From: Shewanella eurypsychrophilus
GTDB lineage: Bacteria; Pseudomonadota; Gammaproteobacteria; Enterobacterales; Shewanellaceae
Reading direction: 5' to 3'
DNA length: 64,000 nucleotides
Assembly: GCF_007004545.3 (NCBI RefSeq)
Contig: NZ_CP045503.2
Span: 1,644,501-1,708,500 of the forward strand
The notes beneath the pieces were generated by a model that did not search any database, was not told the DNA's origin, and saw only the letters and a program-made list of their open reading frames with translations. Shown one piece after another: positions 51,895-61,258 of the stretch (positions are counted from its first letter, which is position 1; each line of letters starts with the position of its first letter). Made by a program: the position numbers and the translations under genes.

Positions 51895-52479
51895 GTGATA
51901 TCGAAAAGGAACCTCACTATCAAAAAATTAATCTTTTTATGTCTAATGACATTTCTAACGGCTTGCGTCACAGCCGAGCATATTGAAACGAGCCCAATGC
52001 GCACCACTATGGTGACAACTGGTGATCTAGGTTTTATTTCTGGCAAAAACTCCAGCTTCGCCTGGCACCCTTCGTTGGCAAATGTGGTTGCAGGTGAGAG
52101 AATTGACAGTGATAAAGTGGTTCGTCATATGCAAGTTGCCTTAACACAAGTGATGGAGTCGAAAGGCTATCATTTGGTCTCTATCGATCAATCGCCTGAT
52201 TTACTCTTGGGGTTTGGCCTCGCGCTGGGCTCTGAAATGAGTGATAAAGAGATCCTTAAGAAAGCTGGACTCGTTCCTGGACTTTCTACTACTGGAATAG
52301 ATACTGAGCAATATGAAAAAGGCTCGGTGTTAGTGGCTGTATTTAATCCTATGCAACTACAACCTGCTTGGAGGGTATTGGCCCAGGGGTTTACTGATTT
52401 CGAACAGTCAGGTAAAGAGCGCCAACAGCGTTTTGACGAACTCGTTTCTTTAATGTTGGGGAGTGTTCCTCGCATTTAA
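51895..52479 (+). CDS. DUF4136 lipoprotein
   Basis: A lipoprotein of about 194 residues with lipobox LTAC and a mature domain of the DUF4136 type (FAWHPSLANVVAGERI; DLLLGFGLALGSEM; QPAWRVLAQGF). Likely in the cell envelope. The only canonical in-frame start is GTG at 51895, which lacks a ribosome site. A strong site AAAAGGA (51904-51910) lies instead eight bases before ATC (51919-51921), which begins IKKLIFLCLMTF where a normal signal peptide would start. Either the GTG is used or ATC serves as a start. Confidence 0.72.
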   Translation: MISKRNLTIKKLIFLCLMTFLTACVTAEHIETSPMRTTMVTTGDLGFISGKNSSFAWHPSLANVVAGERIDSDKVVRHMQVALTQVMESKGYHLVSIDQSPDLLLGFGLALGSEMSDKEILKKAGLVPGLSTTGIDTEQYEKGSVLVAVFNPMQLQPAWRVLAQGFTDFEQSGKERQQRFDELVSLMLGSVPRI

Positions 52480-52545
52480 TTTCAAAGATAGTTGTTCAGG
52501 AGAAAGATTAGCTTCTACTCTGACATTATTTAGAACAACAAGTGT

Positions 52546-52573
52546 AAAAAAGGCGCCCTAAGGCGCCTTTTTT
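52546..52573. terminator. bidirectional terminator
   Basis: AAAAAAGGCGCC (52546-52557), loop CTAA, GGCGCCTTTTTT (52562-52573). It has T-runs on both strands and lies between the convergent DUF4136 and TonB-receptor genes, so it can stop transcription from both. Confidence 0.93.
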
Positions 52574-52660
52574 ACGCTCGAGCTTACCGTTGGGGCGCTA
52601 AGCATGAGCAACTGCTTGTAGCCCTATTTAAATACTAAGGGCATTAAAGATACCAATTTA

Positions 52661-54808
52661 TTAGAAGGTGGCTTTTACGCCAAGGTTAACAGTAGTGCCA
52701 AGTCCCTTAGTGTTATAGCCTGAGTAGGTATAGGCTTGCGAGCGAGCCGAGTAATAATCTTCATTGAGCAAGTTCTCAATACCAAGAGATAGCTGCCAGT
52801 TGTCGATTTGATAACTGCTACTCAAGTTGACCAAGTTATAGCTGCTAACGGGTCCTTGAGTGCCGACATACTTATCATTGACAGGTTCAAAGCGTTTACG
52901 GTCACCAACATACAGATAGTTGATGCCGATATTAGCTTGTTCAACGGGCTGCCAGTTAAGTGTTGCGGTAAATTTGGGTGCTGAAATTGTTTTACCGTCT
53001 AGATAGGTATCTTTATCTGTGTTCTTGCCCTCTATCCAGCTATAGCTGGCACTGGTACTCAAGTTATCTTGTATTTGATAATTGATCTGCCCTTCATAGC
53101 CCCAAATTTTTTGTGGCTCACGCACTGGCATATAAACGCCAGTTGCTTCAATGTATTCGCTACCCGTTCCTAGCTCTGATTCACTGCGAAATGCAGCAAT
53201 TTCATAGCTAAAATCTTCAAAGGCGCCGGAAATACCCACTTCGTAGTTATCGACAATTGAGGCTTCAGTTTGGATTAACGAGATATCATCGACGGTTGCT
53301 GTGCGCAGTAAACGGCCAAGATCTGAGATGTCAGAGCCTTGAGAGAAACTCATGAATGGGCTGAAATAATCATTCATATTGTATCTGATGCCGACATTAA
53401 ATGTCGTCGTGTCATAGTCAATCGTGCCGCCAGTTACATTCATAGGCACTGAGCATGTATCAGCATCGATACACACTTTGAGTGCCTGGTAGTCATCGAC
53501 CTTCAGATCGACACTGTCTTGACGAATACCCGCTTTCACAATCCAGTCATCATAGATCACTATTTTGGTTTGTAAGTAGGCGGCTAAATTTGTCATGTCC
53601 ATTTCAGGTACCCAGATCCGGCCGTCATCGAGCGGTTGAGAACTGACATCGTTTAGTGCATCAAGACCGTAGATAAAGCTGACTTCGACATCGTCCCAAT
53701 CGACTTGTGTATTGAAGTTAACTCGCAGACCTTTTTTATCCGACTTAATATACGATTGTCCACCGGCATAACCTTCACTGGGGTTTGACAGTCGTGTTGA
53801 GTAGAAAAACATGTTTTCTATGATTTGTGCGTAGCCATCGACAGTCAGCTGAGTATTGGTAAACAACTCATCATCAACATATTTCAGCATCAGGTTATGG
53901 TTGCCACGTGGCCCCTGAGGTTCGCCTATCTTGGGCACCCCTGAAGTATCCTTAATAGCATAAGTTTTAACACCGCTATTGACGCTACCGACCACATCAA
54001 CATAGTCAGTTTCTTGCTGAGAATCGTAATAGTTGTAAGTTAGCTGCAGGTATTTTTCTTCATCGAAGGCATAACCAAGTTTCGTAAATAGGTTTTTTGA
54101 TTGGGTTTCAGATAAGCCATATTTAAGGCCAATAACATCACCTTCTGCATCACGCTGTAGGCCTGTTTCTTCAATGGCGCCACTGACTACATAACTGAAG
54201 TTATCGACCGTGCCATCAATTGAGGCGTCGAAACGATAACCTGGAGTATCTTCAAATTTTACTGCGCTGAATTTGCTCGATGCGCCAACCTGTACTCTGG
54301 CCTTGTCATCGCTACTGGCTTTTTTGGTGATGTAGTTAATGATGCCGCCTGATGCGCCATTACCATAAATTGAGGTGGCTCCCTTAATCACTTCGATACG
54401 TTCAATCGTAGCAGCATCAATAGAGCGAATACCCAGCTGACCATTTCTTAGTGGCGTAGATTGAGGCACACCATCAATCATGATCAATGCTTGGCGGCCA
54501 CGTAATGTTTGTCCTGAGTTACTAGAGGTGCCCGAGCTTGGCGCCATTCCAGGAACACGGAACGCCAGTATGTTCTGCAGCTCTGAACTAACTAAGATAT
54601 CTTGCTTAAGCATTTTATTGTCAATCAAGGTGACCGAAGATGGCACTTCATCGATGCGCTCGACACTTCGGCTGCCGGTGATAATCATCCGCTCCATCGA
54701 GTTATTTGAAGTGTTATGTTCATCGGCGATGACAGACAGTGAAGGCAGAGCGAGGCAAAGCAGCGCACAGCGTGTGGCGATAGCTGTTTTGCTTAAAGAT
54801 AGTGGCAT
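52661..54808 (-). CDS. TonB-dependent outer-membrane receptor
   Basis: A 715-residue receptor. Signal peptide to about residue 28 (CALLCLALPSLSVIA). The plug domain begins with RMIITGSRSVERIDEVPSS and contains QTLRGRQALIMIDGVPQS and VIKGATSIYGNGASGGIIN. The 22-stranded barrel ends LGTTVNLGVKATF, with terminal Phe. CAGGATCT fixes the start at 54808, although the frame is open further upstream. A near-perfect Fur box precedes it, so it probably takes up an iron-siderophore complex. The ligand is not predictable. There is no STN signalling domain. Confidence 0.9.
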   Translation of the reverse strand: MPLSLSKTAIATRCALLCLALPSLSVIADEHNTSNNSMERMIITGSRSVERIDEVPSSVTLIDNKMLKQDILVSSELQNILAFRVPGMAPSSGTSSNSGQTLRGRQALIMIDGVPQSTPLRNGQLGIRSIDAATIERIEVIKGATSIYGNGASGGIINYITKKASSDDKARVQVGASSKFSAVKFEDTPGYRFDASIDGTVDNFSYVVSGAIEETGLQRDAEGDVIGLKYGLSETQSKNLFTKLGYAFDEEKYLQLTYNYYDSQQETDYVDVVGSVNSGVKTYAIKDTSGVPKIGEPQGPRGNHNLMLKYVDDELFTNTQLTVDGYAQIIENMFFYSTRLSNPSEGYAGGQSYIKSDKKGLRVNFNTQVDWDDVEVSFIYGLDALNDVSSQPLDDGRIWVPEMDMTNLAAYLQTKIVIYDDWIVKAGIRQDSVDLKVDDYQALKVCIDADTCSVPMNVTGGTIDYDTTTFNVGIRYNMNDYFSPFMSFSQGSDISDLGRLLRTATVDDISLIQTEASIVDNYEVGISGAFEDFSYEIAAFRSESELGTGSEYIEATGVYMPVREPQKIWGYEGQINYQIQDNLSTSASYSWIEGKNTDKDTYLDGKTISAPKFTATLNWQPVEQANIGINYLYVGDRKRFEPVNDKYVGTQGPVSSYNLVNLSSSYQIDNWQLSLGIENLLNEDYYSARSQAYTYSGYNTKGLGTTVNLGVKATF

Positions 54809-54844
54809 TGTAGATCCTGACAATGTAAATAATGTGACGCGAAT

Positions 54845-54863
54845 GATATAGATTATCAATATC
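54845..54863 (-). promoter_or_regulatory. Fur box of the TonB receptor
   Basis: On the minus strand GATATTGATAATCTATATC matches the 19-base Fur consensus GATAATGATAATCATTATC at 16 positions. It lies 37 bases before the receptor start, so iron-dependent repression is expected. It is about 130 bases from the divergent cupin gene, which may also respond. Confidence 0.85.
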
Positions 54864-54991
54864 ATTTGAAGCTTATTTACATATGTAATGTGTTTGTTGC
54901 TGTTCAAGTGCGGTTTTTGAGTTATTACGTGTTGCTGATCACACTTTTTTACCCGTATCATGTTTAAAGAATCGTATAAAAGGATATTTGT

Positions 54992-55396
54992 ATGCTTAAA
55001 CTGTGTTGGCTAGTTTTTCTGCTTGGCTCATTTTCTGTGAGTGCAGCGACCTCTAAAGATTTGATTAAATCGACTGAGTCATGGGACGGGAATAAACTGC
55101 CTGCATACTCATTGACCCAGCCTGAAGTGACAATTAAAGAGATAGTGATAGCGTCGGGTGAAGAGTTGCCTTGGCATCAGCATCCAGTGATTAATGCAGG
55201 CATACTTCTGAGCGGTGAGTTGATGGTGTACACACGCGACGGTAAACAGAAAAATCTAAAGGCTGGGGATACGCTTATTGAGTTGGTTAACACGTCTCAC
55301 TATGGGAAAAACATCAGCGAAGAGCCGGCCAAAATCGTGGTGTTTTACCTGGCGGAGCAGGGGGATAAAGTGACGGTGTTAGATCATAAACACTAA
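54992..55396 (+). CDS. secreted cupin-domain protein
   Basis: A 134-residue protein with a signal peptide (LCWLVFLLGSFSVSAA) and one cupin domain: LPWHQHPVINAGILLSGEL is cupin motif 1 with metal-binding His residues; GDTLIELVNTSHYGKN is motif 2. It is periplasmic. Small secreted cupins have many functions; none can be assigned. It is divergent from the Fur-controlled receptor. AAAAGGATATTTGT is the ribosome site. Confidence 0.8.
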   Translation: MLKLCWLVFLLGSFSVSAATSKDLIKSTESWDGNKLPAYSLTQPEVTIKEIVIASGEELPWHQHPVINAGILLSGELMVYTRDGKQKNLKAGDTLIELVNTSHYGKNISEEPAKIVVFYLAEQGDKVTVLDHKH

Positions 55397-55429
55397 TTAG
55401 CATTGTTAAATTGACTATTAATAAATAAG

Positions 55430-55455
55430 AAAGCTCATGACATACATGAGCTTTT
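55430..55455 (+). terminator. terminator after the cupin gene
   Basis: AAAGCTCATG (55430-55439), loop ACATA, CATGAGCTTTT (55445-55455). It lies between the convergent cupin and DUF2797 genes and has a short T-run in each direction. Confidence 0.8.
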
Positions 55456-55481
55456 CTGTTGAAACAGTGTATAGCGTCAGC

Positions 55482-56297
55482 TTAGCCTACGCTAATCTCA
55501 TAAGAGGTGAACTTTCTCAGATTGATCACGCCAGTATCGAAAATTAAATACTGACCTTTTATACCGAGTAAAACACCGCTAACCACAGGTTCTTTATCGA
55601 AATTATGTGAGCTTATCTTGGTTGGAAACTCGGTCACTGGAAACCTGATTGCCTGAATATCTTCATCGAGCTTCTCGATGGCATATTCACCATGGGCCAT
55701 ACAAATCTCATGAATTTTATTTTCGACTTCTGGTAATAATTCTGCAGCCTTGGCTTTTAGATCGATATCTTCAGCGTTGCCTTTAAGCATAGTGCGCCAG
55801 TTGGTCTTATCGGCGATCATCTTGGCGAGTTCCACTTCGACAAGTCCGGAGATCTGTCTGGTAGACACTTTCAAAATCGGTAGACCTTGAGTCGCGCCTT
55901 GATCGATCCAACGGGTTGGCAGTTGAGTATGACGTGTGATGCCAACTTTTAACCCCGAAGTATTCGATAGGTAAACATAATGAGGCACAAAACAGTTAGC
56001 CTCTCCCCATTCTGGCTCGCGGCATGTTCCCTCGGCAAAGTGGCAGGTCTCAGGCTTCATGATACACATGTCGCAGCTAGCCAGTTTTCTCATACAGACA
56101 AAACAATGACCCTGAGAATAACTCTTTTTTGTACGTTTACCGCAGTTACTACAGCAAATTTTACCGGTATGGGTCAAGGTCACTGTGGTGCCGATGAGTG
56201 GGTTCATATCTAATAAATCGTCGCCAACTGGCAACTGATACTGCACCTGCTGGTTATCATCCAGTGTGGCGCGCATTTTCTTGATGGTTCCTAACAT
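55482..56297 (-). CDS. DUF2797 zinc-ribbon protein
   Basis: A 271-residue protein of the DUF2797 type. The N-terminal third holds a cluster of Cys and His likely to bind zinc: ICCSNCGKRTKKSY, GHCFVCMRKLASCDMC, PETCHFAEGTCREPEW. The middle has GLKVGITRHTQLPTRWIDQG, reminiscent of a GIY-YIG-type core. The start at 56297 (MLGTIKKMRA) follows TAGGAAAAAAT; the frame is open to 56339. The function is unknown. Confidence 0.8.
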   Translation of the reverse strand: MLGTIKKMRATLDDNQQVQYQLPVGDDLLDMNPLIGTTVTLTHTGKICCSNCGKRTKKSYSQGHCFVCMRKLASCDMCIMKPETCHFAEGTCREPEWGEANCFVPHYVYLSNTSGLKVGITRHTQLPTRWIDQGATQGLPILKVSTRQISGLVEVELAKMIADKTNWRTMLKGNAEDIDLKAKAAELLPEVENKIHEICMAHGEYAIEKLDEDIQAIRFPVTEFPTKISSHNFDKEPVVSGVLLGIKGQYLIFDTGVINLRKFTSYEISVG

Positions 56298-56549
56298 ATT
56301 TTTTCCTATCATTGAGGGAGCTCTGGCGGTTCCTGACAATGGTATTTACATGACATTGACGATCTTATTGGTTTCAGTATATCAGGTTGTTGACTTCGGT
56401 CTTGATTGATTTATTCGATTGCGAAGTGATTTTGTAAAGAGGTATAGATGGAGGCTAAGTGAGGGGAGTATCGAGGAGTAAGTCATCGAAGAGAAGCTTC
56501 TCCCCGATGTTGAGATTGAGCCTGGTTTATTCTTGGGTCTGTGGCAGAT

Positions 56550-57050
56550 TTAACGGCTTATTTTATCGAGTACCACATCATCACCGATAGCATAAAGTGC
56601 TTCACAGAGCCTCTCTTCTTGTTCGGAATTTTTCATACCGAGATCGAAGTTGGCTCGAAAAAGAGCTATACCTGTGTGGCTGGCACTTTCATAGCTGCTG
56701 CTAAAGTTTTCTATGTTGATGCCTAATGCGCTTATTTTATTAGAAATATCATGCACCAAACCCGGTCTGTCATAGGCAACTAACGAGAAACTTTGCTGTT
56801 TGAGTTCGTTAGTTTGTTTGCTGGTTTTAGAGAAGGTCATGGTCAAACCTTCAATACATTCTAGACTGTCTACTAAATTATCCCAATTAGAAGCTGGAAC
56901 CTCTAGTAGCAAGATTGCTGCAAATATTCCATCGATATGTTTTAGCTCAGAATCTAGCCAATTACCGCCATGTCGACTAACAGCATGGGCAATTTGCTCA
57001 ACAAGGCCTTTTTTGTCTGCGACTTGTAGTGTGACTAAGTAATGTAACAT
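56550..57050 (-). CDS. GcvR-like protein with two ACT domains
   Basis: A 166-residue protein made of two ACT domains (ligand-binding folds): VTLQVADKKGLVEQIAHAVS at the N-terminus and LVAYDRPGLVHDISNKISAL from about residue 92. It has no DNA-binding domain, as in GcvR, the glycine-cleavage repressor partner that binds GcvA. No gcv genes are nearby, so the role may differ. It is divergent from the Pho-controlled pst operon. Confidence 0.78.
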   Translation of the reverse strand: MLHYLVTLQVADKKGLVEQIAHAVSRHGGNWLDSELKHIDGIFAAILLLEVPASNWDNLVDSLECIEGLTMTFSKTSKQTNELKQQSFSLVAYDRPGLVHDISNKISALGINIENFSSSYESASHTGIALFRANFDLGMKNSEQEERLCEALYAIGDDVVLDKISR

Positions 57051-57084
57051 GTTGATATTGCTCCTATCTATATTAAATCTTCGA

Positions 57085-57118
57085 CTGTAACACTAGTGTC
57101 ATCTTTACGTCATATAAT
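57085..57118 (+). promoter_or_regulatory. Pho box and -10 element of the pst operon
   Basis: CTGTAACA (57085-57092) and GTGTCATC (57096-57103) repeat on an 11-base pitch, as PhoB-binding direct repeats do. A third weaker repeat, ACGTCATA (57107-57114), follows. TATAAT (57113-57118) begins 10 bases after the second repeat, the spacing expected when the Pho box replaces the -35 element. PhoB activation under phosphate limitation is inferred. Confidence 0.85.
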
Positions 57119-57221
57119 CCCACACATCAGAATAATGAGATTGTTTCTAAACTATTGTTAGCATAGGAAATGAAACAATCCCAGCGAAAAGTCACATGGC
57201 TATTTAATAAACGAGGTTCTA

Positions 57222-59480
57222 ATGGAAATTCAGGCCGTAAATCCTGATTCTAAGGCTCAAAGTATACTGATGGGCAAAGGCTCGAGTAGAAGAGCAATTA
57301 TGGACAGGCTCACTCAATTTGGAGTGACTGTGGGGGGGGCAATGGTTTTTGTCGCCCTTTTATTGATCTTCTTTTACCTTTTATACGTAGTGAAGCCTAT
57401 CTTTGACAGCGCCGATGTGACGCCAGTCATGAGTGTCGAAGTTTTTGATGATTCTGTGCCAGCCTTGATGGTGGGTAGCGACGAACAGAATGAAGTCATC
57501 TATCGAGTTTCTCAAACAGGTCAAGTTGATTTTTATGATGTTAGCTCATCAAAATTAATTGAAACTGAACAGCTGGCTATTCCTCAAAACAGCAAAGTTG
57601 TCAGCAGCTCAACCTCTTTTCCAAGTGAACAGAGATTTGCTCTGGGCTTAGATAATGGACAAGTGGTAATTGCTGGAATCGAATTCGCTGTCACTTATCC
57701 AGGCAACAAGCGCCTCATTACGCCTAATTTACGTTTCCCTAACGGTAAAGCACCGATGACCGTCGATGAATCTGGTCATGGCATTCATAACCTAGCTTTT
57801 GATTACAGCAGCGATAAGATGACATTTGCTTATCAGGGCGATGATCAGGTTTGGCGACTCTCACGCCAAGAAGGTGAAGAGAACATGATGACCGAAGAGG
57901 TCGAGTGGACTGCATACAGCAGCACGATAACTGATGCTCCAGCCAGAGTTCAACAACAACTAATGACTCCGGACCAACGTCAACTTTTATTAAGATCGGA
58001 TAACAAGCTGTTTGTTTTCGATATTCGTGATGCCGAAGCCGTTTCATTACTGCAAGTATTAGAGCTTGGCCGTACGGGGGCCAATGTGACTAACATTAGT
58101 TTGCTTGCTGGTGCTAGCTCAGTGTTGGTGAGTTATGACTCTGGACTCGTTCAACAATACTTTCAGGTCAACGGTGAGCAGGGGCGTCAATATCAAGAGA
58201 TCCGCGACTTTAAAAGTGATGCGGGTATCAAGAGTGTGGCTTCGGAATTTTACCGTAAAAGCTTTGTCACCATCAGTGATGAAGGCCACTTGTCACTGCT
58301 GTATACCACTAGCCAAAGAAAGCTGTTCTCTGCAGATTTCGAGTTGAGAAATATCGGTTCAATGGGCTTTAGTCCACGTTCAAATGCCTTGGTGATTGAA
58401 GCTGATAATAAGCTGCACCTATTCAGTGTCAGCAATACCCATCCGGAAGTCTCATGGAGCGCCATGTGGAGTAAGGTGTGGTATGAAGGTTATCCTGAGC
58501 CGAAATATGTGTGGCAGTCGACATCTGGTTCTGATGACTTTGAGGCCAAGTTAAGCTTGATGCCATTAGCTTTCGGTACCATGAAAGCCGCATTTTACGC
58601 CATGATATTTGCCACGCCATTAGCCATTGCTGGTGCCATCTATACCGCATACTTCATGTCACCAAAAATACGCGCTGTGGTTAAACCGACCATTGAGATA
58701 ATGGAAGCCTTACCTACTGTGATTTTGGGCTTCTTAGCGGGTCTTTGGCTAGCCCCTCTGATTGAAGATAATTTACCGGGTATTTTAATGCTACTGGTGC
58801 TCTTGCCTGTTTCTATCCTAACGACAGCATTTACCTGGCATAACCTGCCAGATAGCGTTAAGCAGCGTTTACCGGAAACCTATCAAGAATTGATGTTATT
58901 GCCGGTGATTTTATTTGTTGGCTGGTTCTCTTTTGCGATTAGTCCAAGCCTTGAGATTGCATTCTTCGATGGTGATTCACGCATGTTTATCACTAACGAG
59001 CTTGGTATTACCTTCGATCAACGCAACGCACTCGTTGTCGGTATTGCCATGGGCTTCGCGGTTATTCCTACTATTTTCTCTATTGCCGAAGATGCGGTGT
59101 TCTCTGTACCTCGCCACTTATCAAACGGAAGTTTGGCTCTAGGAGCGACTAACTGGCAAACCTTGACTCGTGTTGTGTTATTAACAGCCAGTCCTGGGAT
59201 CTTCTCTGCCGTCATGATGGGACTCGGTCGAGCAGTTGGTGAAACCATGATTGTACTTATGGCTACGGGTAACACAGCCATCATGGAGTGGAGTGTGTTT
59301 GAAGGCATGCGGACGCTCGCGGCAAATATTGCCGTCGAGATGCCTGAATCGGCGATTGGTAGCTCGCATTACCGAGTGCTCTTCCTAGCAGCCTTTGTAT
59401 TGTTTATTTTCACTTTCTTCTTTAACACCATAGCTGAAGTCGTTAGACAACGTCTTCGTGAACGTTATAGCTCACTTTAA
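57222..59480 (+). CDS. pstC: phosphate ABC transporter permease, large form
   Basis: Inner-membrane permease of 752 residues, more than twice the E. coli PstC length. There is one N-terminal membrane helix (VTVGGAMVFVALLLIFFYLL, about residues 35-54). A soluble segment of about 380 residues follows, predicted extracytoplasmic, with repeating beta-rich blades (SLLAGASSVLVSYDSGLVQQ, HLSLLYTTSQRKLFSADFEL). Permease helices begin near residue 450, with EAA loop LALGATNWQTLTRVVLLTAS. GAGG before the ATG is the ribosome site. It heads pstC-pstA-pstB-phoU; no pstS is next to it. Such large forms are known in Shewanella and Vibrio. Confidence 0.9.
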   Translation: MEIQAVNPDSKAQSILMGKGSSRRAIMDRLTQFGVTVGGAMVFVALLLIFFYLLYVVKPIFDSADVTPVMSVEVFDDSVPALMVGSDEQNEVIYRVSQTGQVDFYDVSSSKLIETEQLAIPQNSKVVSSSTSFPSEQRFALGLDNGQVVIAGIEFAVTYPGNKRLITPNLRFPNGKAPMTVDESGHGIHNLAFDYSSDKMTFAYQGDDQVWRLSRQEGEENMMTEEVEWTAYSSTITDAPARVQQQLMTPDQRQLLLRSDNKLFVFDIRDAEAVSLLQVLELGRTGANVTNISLLAGASSVLVSYDSGLVQQYFQVNGEQGRQYQEIRDFKSDAGIKSVASEFYRKSFVTISDEGHLSLLYTTSQRKLFSADFELRNIGSMGFSPRSNALVIEADNKLHLFSVSNTHPEVSWSAMWSKVWYEGYPEPKYVWQSTSGSDDFEAKLSLMPLAFGTMKAAFYAMIFATPLAIAGAIYTAYFMSPKIRAVVKPTIEIMEALPTVILGFLAGLWLAPLIEDNLPGILMLLVLLPVSILTTAFTWHNLPDSVKQRLPETYQELMLLPVILFVGWFSFAISPSLEIAFFDGDSRMFITNELGITFDQRNALVVGIAMGFAVIPTIFSIAEDAVFSVPRHLSNGSLALGATNWQTLTRVVLLTASPGIFSAVMMGLGRAVGETMIVLMATGNTAIMEWSVFEGMRTLAANIAVEMPESAIGSSHYRVLFLAAFVLFIFTFFFNTIAEVVRQRLRERYSSL

Positions 59481-59529
59481 ATAGCGATGAACATGATGAT
59501 TAGATATATGAATTTAGGGAATAAGTATC

Positions 59530-61182
59530 ATGGGTAACTGGTTTAAGTCAGGGTCGCCGTGGGTTTGGATGACCGGCGGTGCAGTGAGCATCAGCTTGAT
59601 TGCCGTTTTAGGCTTGTTGTTGATGATAGCTTGGCGAGGATTAAGTTACTTTTGGCCTGCTGAGATCTATCAATGGGAAATGAAAGCTCCAGAAGGTCAA
59701 GTGTATACCTTAATTGGTGAAATTTACGATACCGAAGAAGTGCCCACCGAGCAGTTAGAATCAGCTGGGCATGTCTTTGCAACCTCACCAGGAGAGAGTG
59801 TGACTCGATACCTGGTAAAAACAGGTAACCGTGAGTTTGTTGGTTTAGATTTTCGTTGGATTCTGGCGACAGATATTGTCTCTCGTCATCAGCCGGAAGA
59901 TATTGCCGTTATCGAGCGAACCAAAAATGGTGACTTTTATGGCTATCCAGTTGCCGTGGTTGAGAACGGTAAGCGGCTCGAACTTGATGATGTTGAAACT
60001 TCTCTAGATTCTCACGTAGATCGTGCGGTCGAGTTGAATAACCAGGCCGTTAGACTGCAAAAAAGTGAAATTGGTTCGATTAACTATGCGCTCGAAAAAT
60101 TACGACTTCAAGAGCGTCGCTACGAGCTAGACGGTGAGCTTACTGAAGCAAAGAAAACTGAGTTAGCAGCTCAAGCGGCGAGTTTACAAGCTGATTATCT
60201 GGTGTTGGAAAAGCAGTTCTTTGCATTCAGGAGCGAAGCGGCACGAGATTCAGTGATTTTCAAAGACATGCGAAACCAGGAAGTGACGCTCAAGTTAGAT
60301 ACGATTCTTGATGTGACTTATTCGAATCGACTCAGTGTGGTGAGTAAATTAGGACATTGGTTCGTGGGAGTAGGGCGCTTTGTTAGCGATGATCCGCGTG
60401 AAGCTAATACCGAAGGCGGCGTATTTCCAGCTATCTTTGGCACGGTATTTATGGTGATGTTGATGGCTGTTATCGTGACGCCATTTGGGGTTGTTGCTGC
60501 GATTTACCTGCATGAGTATGCTAAGAAAGGTCCTGTCACTAAGATGATCCGTATTGCGGTGATTAACTTAGCGGGTGTACCTTCCATCGTTTATGGTGTG
60601 TTTGGTCTCGGTTTCTTCGTTTATATGTTTGGTGGCACTCTAGATCAACTCTTCTACCCGGAAGCACTGCCTGCTCCGACATTCGGCTCTCCAGGTGTGA
60701 TCTGGTCGGCGTTAACCTTGGCCATTTTAACTTTGCCAGTGGTCATCGTATCGACTGAAGAAGGCTTAAGCCGTATTCCAAGTTCAGTCCGTCAAGGCAG
60801 CTTAGCGCTAGGAGCAACAAAAGCTGAAACCTTATGGCGAATAATCATTCCGATGGCAAGCCCTGCAATTATGACCGGGTTGATCCTTGCAGTTGCTCGA
60901 GCCGCGGGTGAAGTTGCACCATTGATGTTGGTGGGGGTAGTGAAATTGGCTCCGACTCTGCCGGTTGATATGAACTTTCCCTTCGTGCACCTTGAGCGTA
61001 AGTTTATGCATTTAGGTTTCCATATTTATGATGTGGGCTTCCAAAGCCCGAATGTTGAGGCGGCCAGACCTTTGGTTTATGCCACTTCTTTCTTGCTGGT
61101 ATCTGTCATTGTGTCCCTGAATCTGACAGCGATAGCGGTTCGAAATCATTTACGTGAGAAATACCGCTCCCTAGAGCACTAA
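59530..61182 (+). CDS. pstA: phosphate ABC transporter permease, large form
   Basis: Partner permease of 550 residues, also longer than the enteric protein (about 296). There is one N-terminal helix (ISLIAVLGLLLMIAWRGLSY). A soluble insert (about residues 45-310) contains a helical, charge-rich stretch likely to form a coiled coil (KSEIGSINYALEKLRLQERR to LVLEKQFFAFR). The C-terminal permease domain has EAA loop GSLALGATKAETLWRIIIPM. It follows pstC by 49 bases. The paired extra domains of PstC and PstA may contact each other or PstS; that is inference. Confidence 0.9.
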   Translation: MGNWFKSGSPWVWMTGGAVSISLIAVLGLLLMIAWRGLSYFWPAEIYQWEMKAPEGQVYTLIGEIYDTEEVPTEQLESAGHVFATSPGESVTRYLVKTGNREFVGLDFRWILATDIVSRHQPEDIAVIERTKNGDFYGYPVAVVENGKRLELDDVETSLDSHVDRAVELNNQAVRLQKSEIGSINYALEKLRLQERRYELDGELTEAKKTELAAQAASLQADYLVLEKQFFAFRSEAARDSVIFKDMRNQEVTLKLDTILDVTYSNRLSVVSKLGHWFVGVGRFVSDDPREANTEGGVFPAIFGTVFMVMLMAVIVTPFGVVAAIYLHEYAKKGPVTKMIRIAVINLAGVPSIVYGVFGLGFFVYMFGGTLDQLFYPEALPAPTFGSPGVIWSALTLAILTLPVVIVSTEEGLSRIPSSVRQGSLALGATKAETLWRIIIPMASPAIMTGLILAVARAAGEVAPLMLVGVVKLAPTLPVDMNFPFVHLERKFMHLGFHIYDVGFQSPNVEAARPLVYATSFLLVSVIVSLNLTAIAVRNHLREKYRSLEH

Positions 61183-61258
61183 ATCTCGTTAGTGAATAGA
61201 TTAAATCGGCTCATGAGTATTGTGAGCCGCACAAAACAGTTAAAGTGGTAGGAATAAC

